Below, piece after piece: positions 23,888-35,600 of a DNA stretch of 64,000 nucleotides. The number at the start of each line of letters is the position of its first letter. Position 1 is the stretch's first letter. The notes below the pieces were generated by a model. The model saw only the letters and a program-made list of their open reading frames with translations, was not told the origin of the DNA and did not search any database. Made by a program: the position numbers and the translations under genes. This stretch comes from Pampus argenteus. Its lineage: Eukaryota; Chordata; Actinopteri; Scombriformes; Stromateidae. The stretch is from positions 25,504,501-25,568,500 of the forward strand of contig CM072863.1 in assembly GCA_036937835.1 (NCBI GenBank), in the 5' to 3' direction.

Positions 23888-24801
23888 CTGTTCTCCTTAA
23901 TGCGACGCTGTCTCTCAGCTGTAGACAGGCGTGTCCTGCCCAGCTGCATAGGCTCTGGAGCGTCACGAGGAACATTGGGGTGCAACTCAGAAGGACGACC
24001 CGGGGAATGAGAGGGCTGGCTAGCCTGCAACGACAAAGCAGTGGACCCAACTCTCTCCTTTTGCCGCTCCCGCAGACGACCATCTATGCGGATTGAGAGG
24101 GAGACCAGCGCATCCAGATCAGCAGGAAGGTCCCGAGCCGCCAGCTCATCCTTTATATCATCTGAGAGACCATTGTAGAAGGCATCAAAGAGCGAGGCGG
24201 CGTTCCAGTTGCTCTCAGCAGCAACTGTACGGAACTCAATGGAGTAATCGGATACAGACCTGCCTCTCTGCGTCAGGTTAAACAAACCACGAGCGACCTC
24301 TCTTCCGGGTGTGACATGGTCGAAGACCTTCCGTAGCTCATTGGAGAACAGCTTGACAGATGAGCAAATGGTGGATTGCCTCTCCCACTCTGCAGTTCCC
24401 CAATCTCTGGCTCTTCCAGCAAGCAGAGATATGATGTACGCCACCCGAGACCTTTCGGTGGGAAAGGCGGACGGCTGGAGTTCAAAGGCGAGGGAACACT
24501 GAACAAGGAAAGGCCGGCAGGAACCTGGAGTACCGGAATAACGTTCTGGGGGAGGCAAACGAGCATCCGACACCACAGGAGTTTGGGCGGGAGGGCTGAT
24601 GGGCGGTGTGGAGTCCGGATCATGAGCTGACAGGGAGAGCCTTTGAAGGAGTTCCTGAATGCTGCCCAAGCTTCTCTCATGGCGGGCCGCCATTTCCTGC
24701 AAACCGCTTGAAATGGAGGTAAGTTGTTCCTCATGGTGCTGGAGGGCGCTGGCCTGGGCTCTCAACTCATTGTGGATCGAGTCAGAGTCGGCTGGGTTCA
24801 T
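23800..24801 (-). CDS. gag: Gag capsid/nucleocapsid protein
   Basis: 333-residue structural protein forming the particle in which the element RNA is packaged and reverse transcribed. It starts at the ATG at 24801, only 16 nt from the 5' LTR. Residues 1-55 are polar, rich in Q/E/L and likely coiled coil. Residues about 80-240 look like the retrotransposon Gag capsid domain (PPERYSG, then FPTERSRVAYIISLLAGRA, then the YNGLSDDIKDEL region). A basic stretch is followed by one CCHC zinc knuckle, C306-x2-C309-x4-H314-x4-C319, the nucleic-acid-binding nucleocapsid part. Domesticated relatives in vertebrates are the PEG10/RTL proteins. The frame is intact and ends in TGA at 23800-23802. The pol frame overlaps its last 85 bases, and the first pol ATG comes 8 nt after the stop. 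Function is assigned by family; identity is clear. Confidence 0.95.
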   Translation of the reverse strand: MNPADSDSIHNELRAQASALQHHEEQLTSISSGLQEMAARHERSLGSIQELLQRLSLSAHDPDSTPPISPPAQTPVVSDARLPPPERYSGTPGSCRPFLVQCSLAFELQPSAFPTERSRVAYIISLLAGRARDWGTAEWERQSTICSSVKLFSNELRKVFDHVTPGREVARGLFNLTQRGRSVSDYSIEFRTVAAESNWNAASLFDAFYNGLSDDIKDELAARDLPADLDALVSLSIRIDGRLRERQKERVGSTALSLQASQPSHSPGRPSELHPNVPRDAPEPMQLGRTRLSTAERQRRIKENRCLYCGQGGHFASSCPVKDMAHQSSRGRW

Positions 24802-24805
24802 GTTG

Positions 24806-24815
24806 GCCAGAGTGT
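24806..24815 (-). promoter_or_regulatory. Self-priming primer-binding site
   Basis: On the element strand this reads ACACTCTGGC, beginning 2 nt after the 5' LTR. It is the exact reverse complement of GCCAGAGTGT inside the LTR (25063-25072), at the place predicted for the RNA 5' end. That is the arrangement of self-primed Tf1/sushi elements, where the folded-back RNA end serves as primer in place of a tRNA. Confidence 0.85.
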
Positions 24816-25062
24816 TCTGTCAGGGTGGTACTGATACTGGCAAGGAGAACCCAAAAACACGACACTGAAGCAGACAAGTTCGAGGGCAGATCAGTTTACT
24901 GAGTCCAGAAACAGGCAGGGTCAAAACCAGGAGATCAAAAAACAGGCAAACAAATCCGACGGGGGGCAGGCAGGAATCCAAAATCCACAACAGGCAAAAA
25001 CAGGATCAGAACAGGAAGTCAAAAACAGAGATTGCTGGAGAGCTTGGCGAAAACAATACAAG

Positions 25063-25072
25063 ACACTCTGGC
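25063..25072 (-). promoter_or_regulatory. Predicted RNA 5' end and self-primer strand
   Basis: Element-strand GCCAGAGTGT, perfectly complementary to 24806-24815. The TATA box begins about 31-32 nt upstream, so transcription should begin at about 25073/25072, which puts this 10-mer at the extreme RNA 5' end as the Tf1-type mechanism requires. Confidence 0.75.
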
Positions 25073-25096
25073 AGGGATGAAATGAAAATGGACTAG

Positions 25097-25104
25097 TAAA
25101 TATA
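25097..25104 (-). promoter_or_regulatory. TATA box of the 5' LTR promoter
   Basis: TATATTTA on the minus strand, the only strong TATA-like motif noticed in the LTR, at the standard distance from the predicted start site. It would drive RNA polymerase II transcription of gag-pol. Confidence 0.75.
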
Positions 25105-25266
25105 CACTGAGGGCTAATGAGAAAATGGGCTGCAGGTGTGGAGATGGGCGGGGAAAACCAGGTGAGGAGGTTGAGCTGATCAAGGAGGATGGGACCTGAA
25201 ATGACAGGAGAGTAGTTAAAGAGACAAGGAACCAAATAAAGAAAAACAGGGTGTGACTATGTTACA

Positions 25267-25271
25267 GGAGC
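25267..25271. repeat. Target-site duplication, right copy (GGAGC)
   Basis: GGAGC directly after the right LTR, identical to 20033-20037, and in phase with the interrupted monomer that continues AATATTTTCAATC. Confidence 0.97.
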
Positions 25272-25955
25272 AATATTTTCAATCAAAACCATGTTTGCCA
25301 TCAACAAGTAACTGATTTCTAATGATTAGGACCAAAAAACTCACTTCTGAGAGCTTCCTGCAGCTTTTACTGTAACATTTGTAAAAATAGCTTTGTCTCA
25401 GGCCAAAACTGACAACTACAGTTTTTCTTAAACAAGGAGCAATATTTTCAATCAAAACCATGTTTGCCATCAACAAGTAACTGATTTCTAATGATTAGGA
25501 CCAAAAAACTCACTTCTGAGAGCTTCCTTCAGCTTTTACTGTAACATTTGTAAAAAATAGCTTTCTCTAAGGCCAAAACTGACAACTACAGTTTTTCTTA
25601 AACAAGGAGCAATATTTTCAATCAAAACCATGTTTGCCATCAACAAGTAACTGATTTCTAATGATTAGGACCAAAAAACTCACTTCTGAGAGCTTCCTGC
25701 AGCTTTTACTGTAACATTTGTAAAAATATCTTTCTCTCAGGCCAAAACTGACAACTACAGTTTTTCTTAAACAAGGAGCAATATTTTCAATCAAAACCAT
25801 GTTTGCCATCAACAAGTAACTGATTTCTAATGATTAGGACCAAAAAACTCACTTCTGAGAGCTTCCTGCAGCTTTTACCGTAACATTTGTAAAAATAGCT
25901 TTCTCTCAGGCCAAAACTGACAACTACAGTTTTTCTTAAACAACGAGCAATATTT

Positions 25956-28554
25956 TCAATCAAAACCATGTTTGCCATCAACAAGTAACTGATTTCTAAT
26001 GATTAGGACCAAAAAACTCACTTCTGAGAGCTTCCTGCAGCTTTTACTGTAACATTTGTAAAAATAGCTTTCTCTCTGGCCAAAACTGACAACTACAGTT
26101 TTTCTTAAACAAGGAGCAATATTTTCCATCAAAACCATGTTTTCCATCAACAAGTAACTGATTTCTAATGATTAGGACCAAAAAACTCACTTCTGAGAGT
26201 TTCCTGCAGCTTTTACTGTAACATTTGTAAAAATAGCTTTCTCTCAGCGAGAGAAGGCCAAAACTGACAACTACAATTTTCTTAAACAACGAGCAATATT
26301 TTCAATCAAAACCATGTTTGCCATCAACAAGTAAGTGATTTCTAATGATTAGGACTAAAAAACTCACTTCTGAGAGCTTCCTGCAGCTTTTACTGTAACA
26401 TTTGTAAAAATAGCTTTCTCTCCGGCCAAAACTGACAACTACAGTTTTTCTTAAACAAGGAGCAATATTTTCCATCAAAACCATGTTTGCCATCAACAAG
26501 TAACTGATTTCTAATGATTAGGACCAAAAAACTCACTTCTGAGAGCTTCCTGCAGCTTTTACTGTAACATTTGTAAAAATAGCTTTCTCTCAGCGAGAGA
26601 AGGTCAAAGCTGACAACTACAGTTTTTCTTAAACAAGGAGCAATATTTTCAATCAAAACCATGTTTGCCATCAACAAGTAACTGATTTCTAATGATTAGG
26701 ACCAAAAAACTCACTTCTGAGAGCTTCCTGCAGCTTTTACTGTAAGATTTGTAAAAATAGCTTTCTCTCCGGCCAAAACTGACAACTACAGTTTTTCTTA
26801 AACAAGGAGCAATATGTTCCATCAAAACCATGTTTGCCATCAACAAGTAACTGATTTCTAATGATTAGGACCAAAAAACTCACTTCTGAGAGCTTCCTGC
26901 AGCTTTTACTGTAACATTTGTAAAAATATCTTTCTCTCAGGCCAAAACTGACAACTACAGTTTTTCTTAAACAAGGAGCAATATTTTCAATCAAAACCAT
27001 GTTTGCCATCAACAACTAACTGATTTCTAATGATTAGGACCAAAAAACTCACTTCTGAGAGCTTACTGCAGCTTTTACTGTAACATTTGTAAAAATAGCT
27101 TTCTCTCCGGCCAAAACTGACAACTACAGTTTTTCTTAAACAAGGAGCAATATTTTCCATCAAAACCATGTTTGCCATCAACAAGTAACTGATTTCTAAT
27201 GATTAGGACCAAAAAACTCACTTCTGAGAGCTTCCTGCAGCTTTTACTGTAACATTTGTAAAAATAGCTTTCTCTCAGGCCAAAACTGACAACTACAGTT
27301 TTTCTTAAACAAGGAGCAATATTTTCAATCAAAACCATGTTTGCCATCAACAAGTAACTGATTTCTAATGATTAGGACAAAAAACTCACTTCTGAGAGCT
27401 TCCTGCAGCTTTTACTGTAACATTTGAAAAAATAGCTTTCTCTCCGGCCAAAACTGACAACTACAGTTTTTGTTAAACAAGGAGCAGTATTTTCAATCAA
27501 AACCATGTTTTCCATCAACAAGTAACTGGTTTCTAATGATTAGGACCAAAAAACTAACTTCTGAGAGCTTCCTGCAGCTTTTACTGTAACATTTGTAAAA
27601 ATAGCTTTCTCTCAGCGAGAGAAGGTCAAAGCTGACAACTACAGTTTTTCTTAAACAAGGAGCAATATTTTCAATCAAAACCATGTTTGCCATCAACAAG
27701 TAACTGATTTCTAATGATTAGGACCAAAAAACTCACTTCTGAGAGCTTCCTGCAGCTTTTACTGTAACATTTGTAAAGATAGCTTTCTCTCCGGCCAAAA
27801 CTGACAACTACAGTTTTTCTTAAACAAGGAGCAATATTTTCAATCAAAACCATGTTTGCCATCAACAAGTAACTGATTTCTAATGATTAGGACCAAAAAA
27901 CTCACTTCTGAGAGCTTCCTGCAGCTTTTACTGTAACATTTGTAAAAATATCTTTCTCTCAGGCTAAAACTGACAACTACAGTTTTTCTTAAACAAGGAG
28001 CAATATTTTCCATCAAAACCATGTTTTCCATCAACAAGTAACTGATTTCTAATGATTAGGACCAAAAAACTCACTTCTGAGAGCTTCCTGCAGCTTTTAC
28101 TGTAACATTTGTAAAAAATAGCTTTCTCTCAGGCCAAAACTGACAACTACAGTTTTTCTTAAACAAGGAGCAATATTTTCAATCAAAACCATGTTTGCCA
28201 TCAACAAGTAACTGATTTCTAATGATTAGGACCAAAAAACTCACTTCTGAGAGCTTCCTGCAGCTTTTACTGTAACATTTGTAAAAATAGCTTTCTCTCA
28301 GCGAGAGAAGGTCAAAGCTGACAACTACAGTTTTTCTTAAACAAGGAGCAATATTTTCAATCAAAACCATGTTTGCCATCAACAAGTAACTGATTTCTAA
28401 TGATTATGACCAAAAAACTCACTTCTGAGAGCTTCCTGCAGCTTTTACTGTAACATTTGTAAAAATAGCTTTCTCTCAGGCCAAAACTGACAACTACAGT
28501 TTTTCTAAAACAAGGAGCAATATTTTCAATCAAAACCATGTTTGCCATCAACAA
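25956..28554. repeat. Variant block, second copy (with two extra monomers)
   Basis: Matches 14220-16471 on the other side of the retroelement. Two monomers (178 + 169 bp), lying between about 26550 and 26900, are absent from the left copy. Past 28554 the copies diverge (GGACCAAAAAAC here against GGAGGCAAAAAC after 16471). Confidence 0.75.
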
Positions 28555-31500
28555 GTAACTGATTTCTAATGATTAGGACCAAAAAACTCACTTCTGAGAG
28601 CTTCCTGCAGCTTTTACTGTAACATTTGTAAAAATTGCTTTCTCTCAGCGAGAGAAGGCCAAAACTGACAACTACAATTTTCTTAAACAACGAGCAATAT
28701 TTTCAATCAAAACCATGTTTGCCATCAACAAGTAACTGATTTCTAATGATTAGGACCAAAAAACTCACTTCTGAGAGCTTCCTGCAGCTTTTACTGTAAC
28801 ATTTGTAAAAAATAGCTTTCTCTCCGGCCAAAACTGACAACTACAGTTTTTCTTAAACAAGGAGCAATATTTTCCATCAAAACCATGTTTGCCATCAACA
28901 AGTAACTGATTTCTAATGATTATGACCAAAAAACTCACTTCTGAGAGCTTCCTGCAGCTTTTACTGTAACATTTGTAAAAATTGCTTTCTCTCAGGCCAA
29001 AACTGACAACTACAGTTTTTCTAAAACAAGGAGCAATATTTTCAATCAAAACCATGTTTGCCATCAACAAGTAACTGATTTCTAATGATTCGGACCAAAA
29101 AACTCACTTCTGAGAGCTTCCTGCAGCTTTTACTGTAACATTTGTAAAAATAGCTTTCTCTCAGCGAGAGAAGGTCAAAGCTGACAACTACAGTTTTTCT
29201 TAAACAAGGAGCAATATTTTCAATCAAAACCATGTTTGCCATCAACAAGTAACTGATTTCTAATGATTAGGACCAAAAAACTCACTTCTGAGAGCTTCCT
29301 GCAGCTTTTACTGTAACATTTGTAAAGATAGTTTTCTCTCCGGCCAAAACTGACAACTACAGTTTTTCTTAAACAAGGAGCAATATTTTCCATCAAAACC
29401 ATGTTTTCCATCAACAAGTAACTGATTTCTAATGATTAGGACCAAAAAACTCACTTCTGAGAGCTTCCTGCAGCTTTTACTGTAACATTTGTAAAAATTG
29501 CTTTCTCTCAGCGAGAGAAGGCCAAAACTGACAACTACAATTTTCTTAAACAACGAGCAATATTTTCAATCAAAACCATGTTTGCCATCAACAAGTAACT
29601 GATTTCTAATGATTAGGACCAAAAAACTCACTTCTGAGAGCTTCCTGCAGCTTTTACTGTAACATTTGTAAAAAATAGCTTTCTCTCCGGCCAAAACTGA
29701 CAACTACAGTTTTTCTTAAACAAGGAGCAATATTTTCCATCAAAACCATGTTTGCCATCAACAAGTAACTGATTTCTAATGATTATGACCAAAAAACTCA
29801 CTTCTGAGAGCTTCCTGCAGCGTTTACTGTAACATTTGTAAAAATAGCTTTCTCTCAGCGAGAGAAGGCCAAAACTGACAACAACAATTTTCTTAAACAA
29901 GGAGCAATATTTTCAATCAAAACCATGTTTGCCATCAACAAGTAACTGATTTCTAATGATTAGGACCAAAAAACTCACTTCTGAGAGCTTCCTGCAGCTT
30001 TTACTGTAACATTTGTAAAAATATCTTTCTCTCAGGCCAAAACTGACAACTACAGTTTTTCTTAAACAAGGAGCAATATTTTCAATCAAAACCATGTTTG
30101 CCATCAACAACTAACTGATTTCTAATGATTAGGACCAAAAAACTCACTTCTGAGAGCTTACTGCAGCTTTTACTGTAACATTTGTAAAAATAGCTTTCTC
30201 TCCGGCCAAAACTGACAACTACAGTTTTTCTTAAACAAGGAGCAATATTTTCCATCAAAACCATGTTTGCCATCAACAAGTAACTGATTTCTAATGATTA
30301 GGACCAAAAAACTCACTTCTGAGAGCTTCCTGCAGCTTTTACTGTAACATTTGTAAAAATAGCTTTCTCTCAGGCCAAAACTGACAACTACAGTTTTTCT
30401 AAAACAAGGAGCAATATTTTCAATCAAAACCATGTTTGCCATCAACAAGTAACTGATTTCTAATGATTATGACCAAAAAACTCACTTCTGAGAGCTTCCT
30501 GCAGCTTTTACTGTAACATTTGTAAAAATAGCTTTCTCTCAGCGAGAGAAGGCCAGAACTGACAACAACAATTTTCTTAAACAAGGAGCAATATTTTCAA
30601 TCAAAACCATGTTTGCCATCAACAAGTAACTGATTTCTAATGATTAGGACCAAAAAACTCACTTCTGAGAGCTTCCTGCAGCTTTTACTGTAACATTTGT
30701 AAAAATATCTTTCTCTCAGGCCAAAACTGACAACTACAGTTTTTCTTAAACAAGGAGCAATATTTTCAATCAAAACCATGTTTGCCATCAACAACTAACT
30801 GATTTCTAATGATTAGGACCAAAAAACTCACTTCTGAGAGCTTACTGCAGCTTTTACTGTAACATTTGTAAAAATAGCTTTCTCTCCGGCCAAAACTGAC
30901 AACTACAGTTTTTCTTAAACAAGGAGCAATATTTTCCATCAAAACCATGTTTGCCATCAACAAGTAACTGATTTCTAATGATTAGGACCAAAAAACTCAC
31001 TTCTGAGAGCTTCCTGCAGCTTTTACTGTAACATTTGTAAAAATAGCTTTCTCTCAGGCCAAAACTGACAACTACAGTTTTTCTTAAACAAGGAGCAATA
31101 TTTTCAATCAAAACCATGTTTGCCATCAACAAGTAACTGATTTCTAATGATTAGGACAAAAAACTCACTTCTGAGAGCTTCCTGCAGCTTTTACTGTAAC
31201 ATTTGAAAAAATAGCTTTCTCTCCGGCCAAAACTGACAACTACAGTTTTTGTTAAACAAGGAGCAGTATTTTCAATCAAAACCATGTTTTCCATCAACAA
31301 GTAACTGGTTTCTAATGATTAGGACCAAAAAACTCACTTCTGAGAGCTTCCTGCAGCTTTTACTGTAACATTTGTAAAAATAGCTTTCTCTCAGCGAGAG
31401 AAGGTCAAAGCTGACAACTACAGTTTTTCTTAAACAAGGAGCAATATTTTCAATCAAAACCATGTTTGCCATCAACAAGTAACTGATTTCTAATGATTAG

Positions 31501-33679
31501 GACCAAAAAACTCACTTCTGAGAGCTTCCTACAGCTTTTACTGTAACATTTGTAAAAAATATCTTTCTCTCAGGCCAAAACTGACAACTACAGTTTTTCT
31601 TAAACAAGGAGCAATATTTTCAATCAAAACCATGTTTGCCATCAACAAGTAACTGATTTCTAATGATTAGGACCAAAAAACTCACTTCTGAGAGCTTCCT
31701 GCAGCTTTTACTGTAACATTTGTAAAAATATCTTTTTCTCAGGCCAAAACTGACAACTACAGTTTTTCTTAAACAAGGAGCAATATTTTCAATCAAAACC
31801 ATGTTTGCCATCAACAAGTAACTGATTTCTAATGATTAGGACCAAAAAACTCACTTCTGAGAGCTTCCTGCAGCTTTTACTGTAACATTTGTAAAAATAG
31901 CTTTCTCTCAGGCCAAAACTGACAACTACAGTTTTTCTAAAACAAGGAGCAATATTTTCAATCAAAACCATGTTTGCCATCAACAAGTAACTGATTTCTA
32001 ATGATTAGGACCAAAAAACTCACTTCTGAGAGCTTCCTGCAGCTTTTACTGTAACATTTGTAAAAATTGCTTTCTCTCAGCGAGAGAAGGCCAAAACTGA
32101 CAACTACAATTTTCTTAAACAACGAGCAATATTTTCAATCAAAACCATGTTTGCCATCAACAAGTAACTGATTTCTAATGATTAGGACCAAAAAACTCAC
32201 TTCTGAGAGCTTCCTGCAGCTTTTACTGTAACATTTGTAAAAATTTCTTTCTCTCAGGCCAAAACTGACAAGTACAGTTTTTCTTAAACAAGGAGCAATA
32301 TTTTCAATCAAAACCATGTTTGCCATCAACAAGTAACTGATTTCTAATGATTAGGACCAAAAAACTCACTTCTGAGAGCTTCCTGCAGCTTTTACTGTAA
32401 CATTTGTAAAAATAGCTTTGTCTCAGGCCAAAACTGACAACTACAGTTTTTCTTAAACAACGAGCAATATTTTCAATCAAAACCATGTTTGCCATCAACA
32501 AGTAACTGATTTCTAATGATTAGGACCAAAAAACTCACTTCTGAGAGCTAACTGCAGCTTTTACTGTAACATTTGTAAAAATAGCTTTCTCTCAGGCCAA
32601 AACTGACAACTACAGTTTTTCTTAAACAACGAGCAATATTTTCAATCAAAACCATGTTTGCCATCAACAAGTAACTGATTTCTAATGATTAGGACCAAAA
32701 AACTCACTTCTGAGAGCTTCCTGCAGCTTTTACTGTAACATTTGTAAAGATAGCTTTCTCTCAGGCCAAAACTGACAACTACAGTTTTTCTTAAACAAGG
32801 AGCAATATTTTCAATCAAAACCATGTTTGCCATCAACAAGTAACTGATTTCTAATGATTAGGACCAAAAAACTCACTTCTGAGAGCTTCCTGCAGCTTTT
32901 ACTGTAACATTTGTAAAAATAGCTTTCTCTCCGGCCAAAACTGACAACTACAGTTTTTCTTAAACAAGGAGCAATATTTTCCATCAAAACCATGTTTGCC
33001 ATCAACAAGTAACTGATTTCTAATGATTAGGACCAAAAAACTCACTTCTGAGAGCTTCCTGCAGCTTTTACTGTAACATTTGTAAAAATAACTTTCTCTC
33101 AGCGAGAGAAGGTCAAAGCTGACAAGTACAGTTTTTCTTAAACAAGGAGCAATATTTTCAATCAAAACCATGTTTGCCATCAACAAGTAACTGATTTCTA
33201 ATGATTAGGACCAAAAAACTCACTTCTGAGAGCTTCCTGCAGCTTTTACTGTAACATTTGTAAAGATAGCTTTCTCTCCGGCCAAAACTGACAACTACAG
33301 TTTTTCTTAAACAAGGAGCAATATGTTCCATCAAAACCATGTTTGCTTCAACAAGTAACTGATTTCTAATGATTATGACCAAAAAACTCACTTCTGAGAG
33401 CTTCCTGCAGCTTTTACTGTAACATTTGAAAAAATAGCTTTCTCTCCGGCCAAAACTGACAACTATAGTTTTTGTTAAACAAGGAGCAATATTTTCAATC
33501 AAAACCATGTTTTCCATCAACAAGTAACTGATTTCTAATGATTAGGACCAAAAAACTCACTTCTGAGAGCTTCCTGCAGCTTTTACTGTAACATTTGTAA
33601 AAATAGCTTTCTCTCAGCGAGAGAAGGTCAAAGCTGACAACTACAGTTTTTCTTAAACAAGGAGCAATATTTTCAATCA

Positions 33680-35600
33680 AAACCATGTTTGCCATCAACA
33701 AGTAACTGATTTCTAATGATTAGGACCAAAAAACTCACTTCTGAGAGCTTCCTGCAGCTTTTACTGTAACATTTGTAAAAATAGCTTTCTCTCAGCGAGA
33801 GAAGGTCAAAGCTGACAACTACAGTTTTTCTTAAACAAGGAGCAATATTTTCAATCAAAACCATGTTTGCCATCAACAAGTAACTGATTTCTAATGATTA
33901 GGACCAAAAAACTCACTTCTGAGAGCTTCCTGCAGCTTTTACTGTAACATTTGTAAAAATAGCTTTGTCTCAGGCCAAAACTGACAACTACAGTTTTTTT
34001 TAAACAAGGAGCAATATTTTCCATCAAAACCATGTTTGATGTTGATACAAGTAACTGATTTCTAATGATTAGGACCAAAAAACTCACTTCTGAGAGCTTC
34101 CTGCAGCTTTTACTGTAACATTTGTAAAGATAGCTTTCTCTCAGGCCAAAACTGACAACTACAGTTTTTCTTAAACAATGAGCAATATTTTCAATCAAAA
34201 CCATGTTTGCCATCAACAAGTAACTGATTTCTAATGATTAGGACCAAAAAACTCACTTCTGAGAGCTTCCTGCAGCTTTTACTGTAACATTTGTAAAAAT
34301 ATCTTTCTCTCAGGCCAAAACTGACAACTACAGTTTTTCTTAAACAAGGAGCAATATTTTCAATCAAAACCATGTTTGCCATCAACAAGTAACTGATTTC
34401 TAATGATTAGGACCAAAAAACTCACTTCTGAGAGCTTCCTGCAGCTTTTACTGTAACATTTGTAAAAATAGCTTTCTCTCTGGCCAAAACTGACAACTAC
34501 AGTTTTTCCTAAACAAGGAGCAATATTTTCCATCAAAACCATGTTTTCCATCAACAAGTAACTGATTTCTAATGATTAGGACCAAAAAACTCACTTCTGA
34601 GAGCTTCCTGCAGCTTTTACTGTAACATTTGTAAAAATAGCTTTCTCTCAGCGAGAGAAGGTCAAAGCTGACAACTACAGTTTTTCTTAAACAAGGAGCA
34701 ATATTTTCAATCAAAACCATGTTTGCCATCAACAAGTAACTGATTTCTAATGATTATGACCAAAAAACTCACTTCTGAGAGCTTCCTGCAGCTTTTACTG
34801 TAACATTTGTAAAAATAGCTTTCTCTCAGGCCAAAACTGACAACTACAGTTTTTCTAAAACAAGGAGCAATATTTTCAATCAAAACCATGTTTGCCATCA
34901 ACAAGTAACTGATTTCTAATGATTAGGACCAAAAAACTCACTTCTGAGAGCTTCCTGCAGCTTTTACTGTAACATTTGTAAAAATAGCTTTCTCTCAGCG
35001 AGAGAAGGCCAAAACTGACAACTACAATTTTCTTAAACAACGAGCAATATTTTCAATCAAAACCATGTTTGCCATCAACAAGTAACTGATTTCTAATGAT
35101 TATGACCAAAAAACTCACTTCTGAGAGCTTCCTGCAGCTTTTACTGTAACATTTGTAAAAAATAGCTTTCTCTCCGGCCAAAACTGACAACTACAGTTTT
35201 TCTTAAACAAGGAGCAATATTTTCCATCAAAACCATGTTTGCCATCAACAAGTAACTGATTTCTAATGATTATGACCAAAAAACTCACTTCTGAGAGCTT
35301 CCTGCAGCTTTTACTGTAACATTTGTAAAAATAGCTTTCTCTCAGGCCAAACCTGACAACTACAGTTTTTCTAAAACAAGGAGCAATATTTTCAATCAAA
35401 ACCATGTTTGCCATCAACAAGTAACTGATTTCTAATGATTAGGACCAAAAAACTCACTTCTGAGAGCTTCCTGCAGCTTTTACTGTAACATTTGTAAAAA
35501 TAGCTTTCTCTCAGGCCAAAACTGACAACTACAGTTTTTCTAAAACAAGGAGCAATATTTTCAATCAAAACCATGTTTGCCATCAACAAGTAACTGATTT
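33680..35600. repeat. Array segment copied at 41869-43785 (offset 8196 bp)
   Basis: The same ordered monomers recur at 8196 bp: a GTTTGATGTTGATAC-type monomer, then ATATCTTTC, then CTCTCTGGCC, then a TCAGCGAGAGAAGGTC monomer, then GATTATGACC units. Later sections of the same series also recur around 57.44-58.67 kb (offset 14882 bp from 42.6-42.9 kb). Edges are approximate. Confidence 0.65.

Larger units (their letters stand above)
20038..25266 (-). mobile_element. Complete sushi-type chromodomain Ty3/Gypsy LTR retrotransposon
   Basis: A 5229-bp element in minus orientation: 449-bp LTRs with TG...CA ends, 5-bp target duplication, gag and pol ORFs both open, a self-complementary priming site and a polypurine tract. 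Pol order is protease, RT, RNase H, integrase, chromodomain, which places it among Ty3/Gypsy chromoviruses. The self-priming layout and the Gag zinc-knuckle region point to the vertebrate Tf1/sushi group. There is no env. The internal region is almost entirely coding, with only 16 nt between the 5' LTR and gag. Base composition is clearly richer in G+C than the satellite around it. Nothing in it looks decayed, so it may be capable of retrotransposition. Confidence 0.97.
24818..25266 (-). repeat. 5' LTR of the retrotransposon (promoter LTR)
   Basis: 449 bp, identical by eye to the 3' LTR. Reading along the element, U3 runs from 25266 to about 25073 and includes the TATA box at 25104-25097. R begins near 25073/25072, and U5 ends at 24818 with the ACA end. 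The gag ATG lies 17 nt beyond, so the transcript leader is about 270 nt, nearly all LTR. Confidence 0.97.

Noticed and set aside
24792..24809. A tRNA-type primer-binding site starting at TGG (24809)
   Set aside because: It lies 8 nt from the LTR, overlaps the gag ATG, and matches no tRNA 3' end that I can recognise. The self-complementary 10-mer next to the LTR, with its TATA spacing, explains priming better.
20528..24868. Plus-strand and other-frame reading frames of 60-153 residues across gag-pol
   Set aside because: Shadows of the intact gag and pol frames; low-complexity composition and no recognisable domains.
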